A DNA stretch of 64,000 nucleotides from NCBI GenBank assembly GCA_034440495.1, contig JAWXCE010000042.1, forward strand, positions 62,001 to 126,000, in the 5' to 3' direction. The notes under the pieces were generated by a model. It searched no databases, was not told the DNA's origin, and saw only the letters and a program-made list of their open reading frames with translations. Source of the DNA: JAWXCE01 sp034440495 (GTDB lineage: Bacteria; Pseudomonadota; Alphaproteobacteria; Rhizobiales; Rhodomicrobiaceae). The stretch's first letter is position 1. Every line of letters starts with the position of its first letter. The position numbers were made by a program, and so were the translations under genes. Positions 1 through 8,326 of the stretch are shown piece after piece.

Positions 1-27
1 TAGTCCTTTGGGTAAAAAATAGAGGCT

Positions 28-309
28 ATGGACACGAAAATCGTCATGCAAAAATTGGAAAAGCAATCTGAAAATAGATTAGCTCGCGAGCAAAATTCCA
101 AAGTGTTAGAAGCAATCGAGTCAAAAATCCTGCTAAGTGAACTTGCGAATCTTTCCAGAGACGAAAAAGCACAAATAAAAGCCTTTTTCGAAAGTCGTAC
201 GGGGACAAAATTACAAGCAAAGCTCGATATGTTAACAAGTAAGAGCATGACTATTATGAATAATTTTTTGCAAAGCATAATAGCGTCGGCGCTAAAGAAG
301 CTGAAATAA
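28..309 (+). CDS. Small hypothetical helical protein
   Basis: A 93-residue ORF with a purine-rich GAGG four bases before its ATG. The product is rich in Lys, Glu, Gln and Leu and looks almost entirely alpha-helical, with coiled-coil tendency in residues 1-60 and a more hydrophobic C-terminal third. I recognise no family. It is AT-richer than the phn genes that follow, which hints at a different origin. It converges on phnD, with a strong hairpin between them. It may be a complete small gene, but only length and the ribosome site support it. Confidence 0.45.
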   Translation: MDTKIVMQKLEKQSENRLAREQNSKVLEAIESKILLSELANLSRDEKAQIKAFFESRTGTKLQAKLDMLTSKSMTIMNNFLQSIIASALKKLK

Positions 310-342
310 ATCCAAACAATCAGAATGTGCAGAAGCTGAAAA

Positions 343-390
343 ACCTAGACCCGTCTTAGTAGCATGACGCAAACAAAAACGGGTCTAGGT
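343..390 (-). terminator. Intrinsic terminator of the phnCD operon
   Basis: A perfect 12-bp inverted repeat (343-354 with 379-390) encloses a 24-base loop. Read on the minus strand the second arm is followed by a short T-run. It begins 12 bases after the phnD stop codon, so phnC-phnD transcription should end here. Confidence 0.75.
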
Positions 391-402
391 GTGATTTATA
401 AC

Positions 403-1404
403 TTATAAGCGCGGCAGCTCTTCGGAGGCTTTGTTCACTGCGTCGATTTTGCCCTGAAGGTCGGTGAGGCGGGTTTTCTTTTCCTCGGCGGGGATTTTCT
501 CGTCGCCTTCCACTTTCAGCATTTCCTTGGCCAATTCCATCAGGCGGATCGGATAAAGCTGACCGTTGGACGAAGGGATGAACGGCGACCATGTCATGTC
601 TTTGAGAATTTTGCGGGCGGCGGCGACATCTTCTGCCGGGCCGTTGCGGCCATAGGTCATCATGAATGTATAGATTTTGTCCTTCAGATCCGCGTCGAGG
701 TCGCGGCGCCACACGATGGGGTCGGATGGGATCAGCGGCGATGTCCAGATGATGCGGATTTTGGCGTAGGCGTCAGGCGCCGTTTTCTTCAGGCGCTCAA
801 CGTTTTCACTGTTGTTGGCGGCAACCTGCACCTGCTTGTTGGCGACGGCGAGCGCGTTGGCCTCATGGTTGGCGCCGCGCACGGTTTTAAAGCAGGCTTT
901 CGGATCGATCTTCTTGGCGGCGAACACGTATGTCATCGGTACGAGGAAGCCGGAGGTGGAGTTCGGGTCGCCGATGCCAAAGTCGAGGCTTTTATTGCAT
1001 TTCAGCACATCGTCGAGCGTCTGATACGGGCTATCTGCGCTGACGATGAGGTGCGAGTAATATCCCTGCAGGCCGCTGGCGGCGACAGTTTGCGCGAACA
1101 CTTCGCCATCGGCGCGATCAACCGCTTCCATACCGGATTTGTTGCCGTACCAGGCGATATCCACCTTCTTGAAGCGCTGGGCTTCGATGATACCGGCGTA
1201 ATCAGAAGCAAAGAAGGGCTTGATGTCGAGGCCAGTTTTTTCCGACATGACCTTAAGGAACGGCTCCCAGCTTTGCTTCAGGTTTTGCGTCGCCTCGGTC
1301 GAGATAATACCGAAGTTGACGACTTTCTTGTCCTGAGCCGAGGCTGGAGCGAAGGCGAGAACGGCGGCGGCTAGCGCGGCTGTCAGTGTGTTCAAGCGAA
1401 ACAT
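403..1404 (-). CDS. phnD: Phosphonate ABC transporter, periplasmic substrate-binding protein PhnD
   Basis: PhnD-family solute receptor (333 residues) that captures phosphonate, or a related reduced phosphorus compound, in the periplasm. The start at 1404 is chosen over an upstream in-frame ATG at 1440 because GAGGAGAA lies just before it and a clean signal peptide follows (MFRLNTLTAALAAAVLAFAP, cleavage near ASAQ). The mature protein has the family pattern: a beta strand ending VNFGIISTE, the PFFASDYAG and VDIAWYGNKSG segments, and GDPNSTSGFLVP in the ligand cleft. It is the second gene after phnC and is followed by a terminator. The inner-membrane permease PhnE normally found with it is absent. 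Confidence 0.93.
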   Translation of the reverse strand: MFRLNTLTAALAAAVLAFAPASAQDKKVVNFGIISTEATQNLKQSWEPFLKVMSEKTGLDIKPFFASDYAGIIEAQRFKKVDIAWYGNKSGMEAVDRADGEVFAQTVAASGLQGYYSHLIVSADSPYQTLDDVLKCNKSLDFGIGDPNSTSGFLVPMTYVFAAKKIDPKACFKTVRGANHEANALAVANKQVQVAANNSENVERLKKTAPDAYAKIRIIWTSPLIPSDPIVWRRDLDADLKDKIYTFMMTYGRNGPAEDVAAARKILKDMTWSPFIPSSNGQLYPIRLMELAKEMLKVEGDEKIPAEEKKTRLTDLQGKIDAVNKASEELPRL

Positions 1405-1496
1405 CGTTATTCTCCTCAATAAAATCCACAAAAACGCCACTAAAGCTTTGCCCTGATGGCGATACCGGCGCGAGAAGCATATGCCGCCCGCAAAAC

Positions 1497-2402
1497 TTAT
1501 GCCGTGCCTGCCGGAATACTTGTCTCAAGCGGAGTCGACCTGGCGTCCTGGCCAAAACTGAAAGCATTTCGGATATCCTCGCCCTGCTCTTCGCGGCCGA
1601 AGCCTGGCAAAAACAGCTCCGCGCTTTCCGCGCCGTAGAGATCGTTCAGGAAGCGCGGAGTCAGTGTATTGGACGGGCCGTCGTAAACGACTTCACCGTT
1701 GCGCAATGCGATGGTGCGCGGACAATAGCGCAGCGCATATTCCACCTGATGCAGCGAAACCAGCACCGTGACGCCGTCGCTGCGGTTAAAATCCTGTAAA
1801 ATGTCCATCACGCGGCGCGAGGCGCTGGGATCGAGTGAGGCGATCGGCTCGTCCGCGATGAGCACCTCGGCCTGTTGCACCATCGAGCGGGCGATGGCGG
1901 CGCGCTGCTGTTGGCCGCCAGACACCTGCGAGCCGCGGCTTAGGGCCTGCTCGGCAATGCCAACACGAGCCAGCGCCTGCATGGCGGCGCGTTTCTCATC
2001 GTTGGTGAAAATGGCGAATGTTCCGCGCCATCCCGGAATACGTCCAAGCAGACCCAGCAACACATTGGTAAGGACGGACAAACGGGGGACAAGATTGAAT
2101 TGTTGAAACACAACAGATACACGGCGGCGCAGATCGCCCCCGCCGTTCAGAATGCGCCCGTCGCGCTGCATCGTCTCGCCGAGGATCTTGATCTCGCAGC
2201 AGCGCTCACCACAGCCTTTGTCGTCGCGGTCGATGGATATCAGGCCGGATATGGCTTTGATGAGGGTGGACTTGCCGGAGCCGGACGCGCCGATCAGCGC
2301 CACCATTTCACCGCGCTGGATGCTAAAATTCACATCGCAAAGCACGGGCTTGCCGCGCTCATAAGATTTCCAGACGTGGGTGACTGCAATGGCGTCGGCC
2401 AT
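1497..2402 (-). CDS. phnC: Phosphonate ABC transporter ATP-binding protein PhnC
   Basis: ABC ATPase (301 residues) that would drive phosphonate uptake with PhnD and a permease. Visible motifs are Walker A GASGSGKST (residues ~38-46), Q-loop VVFQQFN, signature VSGGQQQR, Walker B VLIADEP and the H-loop SLHQV. The C-terminal extension of about 30 residues after the ATPase core is unrecognised. It is the first gene of a phnC-phnD operon. The upstream region (2441-2490) carries Pho-box-like repeats oriented toward this gene, which points to control by PhoB under phosphate limitation. Confidence 0.92.
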   Translation of the reverse strand: MADAIAVTHVWKSYERGKPVLCDVNFSIQRGEMVALIGASGSGKSTLIKAISGLISIDRDDKGCGERCCEIKILGETMQRDGRILNGGGDLRRRVSVVFQQFNLVPRLSVLTNVLLGLLGRIPGWRGTFAIFTNDEKRAAMQALARVGIAEQALSRGSQVSGGQQQRAAIARSMVQQAEVLIADEPIASLDPSASRRVMDILQDFNRSDGVTVLVSLHQVEYALRYCPRTIALRNGEVVYDGPSNTLTPRFLNDLYGAESAELFLPGFGREEQGEDIRNAFSFGQDARSTPLETSIPAGTA

Positions 2403-2440
2403 GCGAACTCCTTGATATGTTACACGATTAACTACGCGTG

Positions 2441-2490
2441 GTGACAGTGTAATGACGTGGATATGACAGTTTTATTACAGGCCGTTACAG
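2441..2490 (-). promoter_or_regulatory. Pho-box-like repeat array
   Basis: Read on the minus strand, this 50-bp stretch contains five units beginning CTGTAAC, CTGTAAT, CTGTCAT, ACGTCAT and CTGTCAC. Their spacing is 10, 11, 11 and 11 bp, the spacing expected of PhoB half-sites. The array sits between phnC and the divergent acetyltransferase gene, so one array could serve both. The units are seen directly; PhoB binding is inferred. Confidence 0.75.
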
Positions 2491-2553
2491 CATTAGCGCA
2501 AAGTGATTATTCGAGCTAAAAGTTGCCAAATTCATCCATAACAGGAGCGCGGC

Positions 2554-3204
2554 GTGAGAATTGAGCTGCATGACGGAGACGGCGCGTTCGCGGACAGGCT
2601 TGGGCTAGAGCCTATGATCCATCCCGCTGCGTTCGTTAAGGATGCGGAGCTGGGCCGCTTCACCGAGGTCGGAGCGCGGACAGAGTTCTCGCATTCCTCG
2701 ATGGGCGACTACTCATACATCGGGCACGATGCGGAAGTCATCAACACAACAATCGGCAAGTTCTGCTCCATCGCCTCGCATGTGCGGTTGAACCCCGGCA
2801 ATCATCCGATGGAGCGGGCGAGCCAGTCGCATTTCACTTATCGTTCGGACATGTACTGGCCGGACGCGGACAAGGACGAAAGCGTATTCGCGTGGCGGCG
2901 CTCGCATCCTGTCACGATTGGCCATGATGTCTGGATCGGCCATGGCGTTATCGTCATGCCGGGCGTGACGGTGGGAACTGGCGCCGTGCTTGGCTCCGGC
3001 GCGGTGGTAACGAAGGACGTGCCGAACTACACCATTGCTGTTGGCGTGCCCGCAAAACCGCTGCGCCGCCGGTTCTCCGAGAGTGTCGAGGCGGGCATGT
3101 TAGCGCTGGCATGGTGGAACTGGAGCCACGAGCGGATCCGCGCTGCGCTGCCCAATTTCCGCGTCCTCTCCGCCGAAGCGTTTGTCGCAAAGTATTCGGC
3201 CTGA
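2554..3204 (+). CDS. Phosphonate-associated hexapeptide-repeat acetyltransferase
   Basis: Left-handed beta-helix acyltransferase (216 residues) of the kind found in phosphonate clusters (the TIGR03308-like 'phosphonate metabolism transferase' group). Hexapeptide repeats run from about residue 20 to 70 and resume at 120-165 (VTIGHDVWIGHGVIVMPGV), with the likely catalytic His in the intervening loop (NPGNHPMERASQSHF). The GTG start is preceded by AGGAG at six bases. It is transcribed divergently from phnC across the Pho-box array, consistent with co-regulation. The acceptor, possibly an aminoalkylphosphonate, is inferred and not visible. Confidence 0.85.
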   Translation: MRIELHDGDGAFADRLGLEPMIHPAAFVKDAELGRFTEVGARTEFSHSSMGDYSYIGHDAEVINTTIGKFCSIASHVRLNPGNHPMERASQSHFTYRSDMYWPDADKDESVFAWRRSHPVTIGHDVWIGHGVIVMPGVTVGTGAVLGSGAVVTKDVPNYTIAVGVPAKPLRRRFSESVEAGMLALAWWNWSHERIRAALPNFRVLSAEAFVAKYSA

Positions 3205-3268
3205 CCCGCCGCTGTATCCGGATCGCGCTTCGCTTGACCAGGGTCACGAAAACGGTCGGCCAAGAATA

Positions 3269-3407
3269 TGTCCGTTTTAGATAGAAGCAGGTGCCCTGTC
3301 GTCATGGCCACGCTTGACCCAGCCATCCATTTTATTTGCAGGAAACCCTTTTCCCGTCATGGCCAGGTCAAGCCCTGCCATGACGGGGGCTGCTCAACAA
3401 TCGGACA
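3269..3407. repeat. MITE/REP-like palindromic element, copy 1
   Basis: A 139-bp element bounded by TGTCCG and CGGACA. Inside are two palindromic modules (GGCCACGCTTGACCCAGCC-like and GGCCAGGTCAAGCCCTGCC-like) separated by an asymmetric spacer containing GCAGGAAACCC. The same ends and modules occur at 50224-50364, with the spacer in the opposite orientation. It lies between two convergent genes, where its hairpins could also stop transcription from either side. Confidence 0.7.
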
Positions 3408-3411
3408 TGCG

Positions 3412-4425
3412 CTAGTTGCGGGCTGCGAGGGCTTTGGCCTCGTCGATAAGCCGCGCGGGGATGAACAGGCCATCGCGGGCGGCGGCTTCGCGGCGGGCAA
3501 GGCGGCGGGCGCCGGGCAGCCTGACGCCATCCTCGCTTTCGACCTCCGATATCAGCGTTTCAATCCGCGAGAAATATGCGCCTCCGATGATCGCCGCAGC
3601 GTCGAACGCGATGAGCAGTTGCCCGACATTGGGCGGGCCGTCCTTGTCGTCGAAGAACGAGGACGCCTCGAAGCCGAAATGCGCGCCGATGAACGCGCCG
3701 CCGATGAGATCGATCATCATGGCGAGCGCCGCGCCCTTCGCGCCGCCAACGGGCGCCATCGTGCCCGCCATCGCCGCTTTCGCGTTCGTTGTGGGGCGGC
3801 CTTCGATGTCGAGCGCCCAGTCGTCCGGGATGGGCTCATCGGTTTGCGCGGCTTTCATGACGAGGCCGCGCGCCACGCGCGACAGCGCCATATCGATGAC
3901 GAGCGGTGACGCAGATTCGCGCGGCGCGGCGAACGCGATGGGGTTAGTGCCGAACATCGGGCGCTTGCCGCCCCACGCTGCGATAGCTTTGGGCGCGTTA
4001 CCAATGACGAGCGCCATAAGTCCGTGCTCCGCCAGCCGCTCCGCATGGTAGCCCGCCACGCCGAAATGGTGCGAACGCGAGATCGCGGCGGCAGCCATGC
4101 CCTGCTCTTTTGCCGCGCTGGCTAGATGGTCGATGGCGAGGTCGATGGCTGGGTAGGCAAATCCGTGTGAGGCGTCCACGTGGATCAGGCCGGGGCGGAC
4201 GCGATGGGCGACAGGCGTGGCGCGCCCGTCAACTTTTCCGCACTTGATATTCATGGAGTAGCTGGGAATGCGCGAGGCGCCGTGGCCCTCGTGTCCATCG
4301 ACTTCGGCCTGGGTGAGCGCGCGGGCGACCGAGGCGACGCTGGCGGAAACAACCCCGCAGCCCATTAATGCATCGGAAATAAGCCTTTCAAGCGCGGTCG
4401 CAGACATCGTCACCAGAGTGTTCAT
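3412..4425 (-). CDS. Ldh_2 family malate/L-lactate/ureidoglycolate-type dehydrogenase
   Basis: NAD(P)-dependent oxidoreductase (337 residues) of the malate/L-lactate dehydrogenase fold that is unrelated to classical LDH. Typical segments are EVDGHEGHGASRIPSY near the N-terminus, SRSHHFGVAGYHAE with the catalytic His, MFGTNPIAFAAP for the cofactor, and GGAKGAALAMMIDLIGG in the C-terminal half. AAGGG lies before the ATG. It stands alone. The true substrate (malate, lactate, ureidoglycolate, sulfolactate or delta-1-piperideine-2-carboxylate) cannot be told from sequence. Confidence 0.88.
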   Translation of the reverse strand: MNTLVTMSATALERLISDALMGCGVVSASVASVARALTQAEVDGHEGHGASRIPSYSMNIKCGKVDGRATPVAHRVRPGLIHVDASHGFAYPAIDLAIDHLASAAKEQGMAAAAISRSHHFGVAGYHAERLAEHGLMALVIGNAPKAIAAWGGKRPMFGTNPIAFAAPRESASPLVIDMALSRVARGLVMKAAQTDEPIPDDWALDIEGRPTTNAKAAMAGTMAPVGGAKGAALAMMIDLIGGAFIGAHFGFEASSFFDDKDGPPNVGQLLIAFDAAAIIGGAYFSRIETLISEVESEDGVRLPGARRLARREAAARDGLFIPARLIDEAKALAARN

Positions 4426-4450
4426 AGGCCCTTGGCATTGAGTAAGATGT

Positions 4451-4825
4451 TTAGGAAACGGTTCTGATGAGCTTTAGGACGAGCGATCCAAGCAGCATTG
4501 CGCCAGCAATAAATGCATACTGGCGGGCAAAGCGCAGGTAAGCGCGGCGCAACGCCGAGCTGACGATGCCCTGCGCCATGGTTTGCGGCGGACGTTCGTC
4601 AGGCTCCAGCATGATCCAGAGCTCAGTGAGTTTATAGGGTTGTTTGTTGGCGTTTAACGCCTTGAGTAGCAGCACAGCCACAATCAGAAGCGTCAGGATG
4701 CCGCCGGCCTTCAGCGCATTTGGCATGTCGCCAGAAAGGCCCACCATCATGGTGCCGATGGCGAGACCGGCAAAGCCGCAGCCTCTGGCGACGGAATAAG
4801 CCGCGACTTCATCGAGGCGTTGCAT
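4451..4825 (-). CDS. Hypothetical membrane protein with three predicted helices
   Basis: A 124-residue protein with hydrophobic segments at about residues 16-31, 40-56 and 101-119, separated by a polar stretch with EPDERPP. GGAAAG precedes the ATG. No family is recognised. It trails the symporter cluster in the same direction, about 90 bases after the next upstream gene, so it could be the last gene of that transcript. Confidence 0.6.
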   Translation of the reverse strand: MQRLDEVAAYSVARGCGFAGLAIGTMMVGLSGDMPNALKAGGILTLLIVAVLLLKALNANKQPYKLTELWIMLEPDERPPQTMAQGIVSSALRRAYLRFARQYAFIAGAMLLGSLVLKLIRTVS

Positions 4826-4914
4826 GGTGCTTTCCGGTGATGACGAACAATATCATTGTACTTCGATATGTTACCCGTCTCAAGAGGCCTTGCCAGCGCC
4901 ACGAAAATATCACG

Positions 4915-5268
4915 CTAAAGCATCCCCGCCGCGTAGAGGAATGTCGGGATCGCCAGAATAAGCGCCGTAACTAGCCAAACCGTCATAGACGTGTTGTCAC
5001 TGCGCGTGCGGCCTGTAGCGCGCTCGAAAAGCGCAGCCGGAATCCCCGACAGCATGAGGCTGATGGACGAGAGCAGAAGAGATGAAAGATAGAGAAATAC
5101 GAGCGGTGACGTGATGAAGAACCCGGCGGCAATGGGGCGCAAAAATATCGAAAACGCATCGAAGTAGGGCGAAAAATGCATGCCGTTGATAAGCGATAGC
5201 GCGGCAATTCCGATTAAGGAGCCATCGCGCCGCAACAGATCCTCGCGTTCCTGTTCGTTGATCGCCAT
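4915..5268 (-). CDS. Hypothetical membrane protein
   Basis: A 117-residue protein with three hydrophobic stretches (about 17-30, 39-76 and 96-115) and a charged cytoplasmic-looking N-terminus (MAINEQEREDLLRRDG). Its ATG lies three bases after the stop of the preceding 102-residue membrane gene, with GGGAG inside that gene's end as ribosome site. This tight packing argues for translational coupling and a shared job at the membrane. I cannot assign a function. Confidence 0.65.
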   Translation of the reverse strand: MAINEQEREDLLRRDGSLIGIAALSLINGMHFSPYFDAFSIFLRPIAAGFFITSPLVFLYLSSLLLSSISLMLSGIPAALFERATGRTRSDNTSMTVWLVTALILAIPTFLYAAGML

Positions 5269-5271
5269 GGC

Positions 5272-5580
5272 TCAAGCTCCCGCCGCTGGCGCAAAACCGG
5301 ACTGCCAGAAAGCCACAAACAGCCCAATGCGGGCAAACAAGGCCCAGACAAATGCAAACAGCACAATAACATTGTCTGGCACGGCTTTGGGGGTAATCGC
5401 CTTGGTCGAGGCAATAAACGGCTGAGTAATGGACTGAAAGGTGCGCCATAACACCTTGTCGCTGTCGGGCTTGTAGAACAATGACATCAGAAAGCGACCG
5501 AGCAAGGTGTACATGAGTGCGGCGAGCACGAACTGCGGCAGATGAAAGAGCCAGAACGCGGCTGAAGCGTCTGTAGACAT
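5272..5580 (-). CDS. Small membrane protein, possibly YggT-like
   Basis: A 102-residue protein with two hydrophobic segments (about 9-34 and 68-92) joined by a polar loop. The pattern of a long first helix, a short basic loop (FYKPDSDK) and a FQSITQPFIAST segment resembles YggT-family proteins, in which a P-F motif follows the first helix. It lies about 90 bases downstream of the symporter gene, in the same direction. Assignment to the family is tentative. Confidence 0.6.
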   Translation of the reverse strand: MSTDASAAFWLFHLPQFVLAALMYTLLGRFLMSLFYKPDSDKVLWRTFQSITQPFIASTKAITPKAVPDNVIVLFAFVWALFARIGLFVAFWQSGFAPAAGA

Positions 5581-5667
5581 GCGTTACCCATTCACGGTTA
5601 ATTATTATCGTTCAATAGGAAGGAGCGGAACACAAGGTCCCGCCCCTTAGTCTAGCGTAAGAACGCT

Positions 5668-7863
5668 TTAGGCTACAACGGTATCCTTTTCTTCAAGGAT
5701 AGTTCCTCCACGCGGACGGCGCACCTTGTCAAGGAAGTCGTACATAGCCTGAGACGGACGCGGCGTCAGCATGCTGAAGACGATAATCGACAGGAAGCCG
5801 AGTGGCATGCCGAACAACGCGGACGAGATATTGTTCACGTTGAACCAGCCGACCTTACCCGCCAGCGGATGCGAGGCAGGCACAGGCGATACGTTCCACA
5901 CGGCCGCGTCAGCCTGGATTTTAGCGATATCCACAACTGGCGTGAAGTCGCTCGGTTTCAGGTTAGCGTACATGCCGAGGTATTCGATGCCAAACTGCGG
6001 ATAGTAACGGGTTACGACCAGGTACGTCAGCGTGATGCCGAAGCCCAGGATCATGCCCATGACCGCGCCTAACGAATTCGCGCGCTTCCACCAGATACCC
6101 ATGACAAGCACCGGGAACAGACCAGCGGCGGCCAGGCTGAACGCCCAGGCGACCATCGCGAGAATGTCTGCTGGTTTCGTGGACGCTGTGTAGGCAGCGG
6201 CGACGGCCACAATAACGAGCAGGACGCGCGCCACAATAAGGCGGCGGGAGGCCGGCGCCTTCGGGTCGATCATCTTGTAGTAAACGTCATGGCTGAGCGC
6301 GTTGGCGATGGCGAGCAGAAGCCCGTCAGCGGTTGAAAGCGCGGCAGCCAGACCGCCAGCGGCAACCAGGCCCGCGATAACGTAAGGCATGCCCGCAATT
6401 TCCGGCGTGGACAAAACGATCACGTCCGGGTTGATGGCCAAAGCGCTGTGCAGAAGCAAGCCTTTGGTATTACCCGCCGCCTGAGCTACAGCCGGGAGAA
6501 CGGCGGTTCTGAATGCATCCCAAATCTGGTCCGGGCTGGAACCGACATTGGCGCGCGCCGCTTCGAGCATAGCTGCCTTGGCGGGTTCCTTCATCGCCGC
6601 GAAGCCGCCGGCCGTTTCCGCGCCAGTCGCTTTCAGTTGCGCCGCAACGCCCGCTGTATCTACAGCGCCGCCTTTCACCACGTTGATCACGTCGTAGAAT
6701 GTTTGAAGGCTGATCCCGTGGATATTAACAAGGTTAAGTTTGGAGTAGGTTTCTATCCAGTCCGGCAAAACCGCGAAGGCAGTGCCAGCGCCGCCATTGC
6801 TGATCAGATTGTACACCTCAAGCTTCGAGAACGCGGCGTAAGCAGGCGCCGTGAAATAAAGCAGGAAGATGAAGAACAGCGACCAAGCGACCGAGACGCG
6901 GGCTTCGCGCACGGACGGCGTGGTGAAGTAGCGCATCAGAACGTGCGGCAGAGACGCGGTGCCTACCATGAGGCAGAGGATCAGGCCAAAGTAGTTTAGA
7001 GGGCTGTAGGACGTAAATGGCTGGATGTGTGGCTTTAGTGAAGCCGCCGTCGCCAGGCCTTGTTGGATCATGCTTTGCTCAAGCGCGGTGATTTCCTGAA
7101 TCGCCGAACCGTAGGTTAGCTGCGGAAATGGCAAGCCAAATTTTTGCGTCGAGAGAATGACGACCGGCGTCAGGTAAGCGACGATCAGCACGATGTACTG
7201 GGCTACCTGCGTCCATGTCACAGCGCGCATGCCGCCGAGCATCGAGCACAGCAAAATGCCGAGGAGGCCGACGTAAACGGCGATCTGGAAGTCCATTCCA
7301 AGAAAGCGCTGGGCTATAAGGCCAGTGCCGTATATTTGCGCCGTCACATACGTGAACGAACAAGCGGCGAGCACAACGACGCCCAGAAACCGTGCAAAGT
7401 TGCCGCCGAACCGGGCCGACAAAAAGTCTGGAACGGTGTAGGCGCCGAATTTGCGCAGGTATGGCGCGACGAACAGCGCGACAAGCACGAAGCCGCCGGT
7501 CCAGCCGAGCACGAACGCGAGGCCGTCATAACCGAGGAGGAACAACGTACCAGCCATGCCGACAAACGAGGCGGCGGACATCCAGTCGGCCCCGGTCGCC
7601 ATGCCATTGTAGAAGGCAGGCACCTTGCGGCCCGCAACATAGTATTCGGAAACCTGCGTCGTCCGCGTCACGATCCCGATGAAAGCGTAAACTACGATGG
7701 TTAAACACACGAAAGCGTAGCCAATATACTGATTTGGAACGCCAAGTTGTTCAGCGATAGCGAGAATGATGACGAAGCCAAAAAAACCGCCGGTGTAGAT
7801 GCCATAGATCTTGCGGAGGTTATTGACGAAATCGCCCTTATCGGTGCTTGCAGGAGCTGCCAT
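5668..7863 (-). CDS. Sodium:solute symporter, large subunit (VC_2705 family, ActP-like)
   Basis: A 731-residue SSS-family transporter, longer than the usual ~550. It has roughly 13 transmembrane segments and the family hallmarks YYVAGRKVPAFYNGMATGADW (split over residues ~74-94), GGMRAVTWTQVAQYI and GLAAALSTADGLLLAIANAL. The extra length is a hydrophilic insert around residues 340-480. A run of Gs before the ATG gives a good ribosome site, 12 bases after the stop of the DUF4212 gene. This two-gene pairing is the known arrangement for the family, whose members move acetate or other short organic acids with sodium. The substrate here is inferred. Confidence 0.9.
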   Translation of the reverse strand: MAAPASTDKGDFVNNLRKIYGIYTGGFFGFVIILAIAEQLGVPNQYIGYAFVCLTIVVYAFIGIVTRTTQVSEYYVAGRKVPAFYNGMATGADWMSAASFVGMAGTLFLLGYDGLAFVLGWTGGFVLVALFVAPYLRKFGAYTVPDFLSARFGGNFARFLGVVVLAACSFTYVTAQIYGTGLIAQRFLGMDFQIAVYVGLLGILLCSMLGGMRAVTWTQVAQYIVLIVAYLTPVVILSTQKFGLPFPQLTYGSAIQEITALEQSMIQQGLATAASLKPHIQPFTSYSPLNYFGLILCLMVGTASLPHVLMRYFTTPSVREARVSVAWSLFFIFLLYFTAPAYAAFSKLEVYNLISNGGAGTAFAVLPDWIETYSKLNLVNIHGISLQTFYDVINVVKGGAVDTAGVAAQLKATGAETAGGFAAMKEPAKAAMLEAARANVGSSPDQIWDAFRTAVLPAVAQAAGNTKGLLLHSALAINPDVIVLSTPEIAGMPYVIAGLVAAGGLAAALSTADGLLLAIANALSHDVYYKMIDPKAPASRRLIVARVLLVIVAVAAAYTASTKPADILAMVAWAFSLAAAGLFPVLVMGIWWKRANSLGAVMGMILGFGITLTYLVVTRYYPQFGIEYLGMYANLKPSDFTPVVDIAKIQADAAVWNVSPVPASHPLAGKVGWFNVNNISSALFGMPLGFLSIIVFSMLTPRPSQAMYDFLDKVRRPRGGTILEEKDTVVA

Positions 7864-7875
7864 GGTTTATCCCCC

Positions 7876-8130
7876 CTACTCGTCTTCGGCCATGCCGTAT
7901 TTGCGGTCGATCCCATCCTGGGAGCTTGCAAACATGGCTAGGATGATAACAAACGCAATCAGCGAACCTTGCGCGGCCATATAAAAGCCAAGCGGGAAAC
8001 CGCCGATAACGATTTCGTTTAACTCTTTGACAAAGAAGTGGATGCCGAAGCTGAAAAACAGCCATAAAAACAGCATCACGAACATGAGCCCTCTGGTCGC
8101 TGACCAGTGGCGCTCCACATTTTCTTGCAT
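7876..8130 (-). CDS. DUF4212 small subunit of the sodium:solute symporter
   Basis: An 84-residue protein with two transmembrane helices (about 15-35 and 47-67) and the conserved middle GGFPLGFYMAAQGS that marks the DUF4212/TIGR03647 family. It is always encoded just ahead of a VC_2705-type symporter, as here. GGGGAGAA precedes the ATG. It probably forms a complex with the large subunit in the inner membrane. Confidence 0.9.
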   Translation of the reverse strand: MQENVERHWSATRGLMFVMLFLWLFFSFGIHFFVKELNEIVIGGFPLGFYMAAQGSLIAFVIILAMFASSQDGIDRKYGMAEDE

Positions 8131-8326
8131 AGCGCGTTCTCCCCAAATTTAGTCCAAACGCCAGAGCTCGGCGCGGCGAGGGCTTTTTGGTCGCTGACGC
8201 TCGACGCGGCAGACTCACCCCTGACCACAGCATAAGGGGCAAAGGCTTTTCAATAAACAGGACTTTAGGATAAACTGTCATATCCCATTGACGCGGGGAC
8301 GCTCAAGTCCGATGCGTGCGCGAGGA

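Noticed and set aside
3268..3909. 213-residue plus-strand ORF over the repeat element and the Ldh_2 gene
   Set aside because: It starts in the repeat element and runs antisense to a conserved enzyme.
6448..6999. 183-residue plus-strand ORF inside the symporter gene
   Set aside because: It is antisense to a clear transporter gene; its composition (many Arg and His) is typical of a shadow frame.
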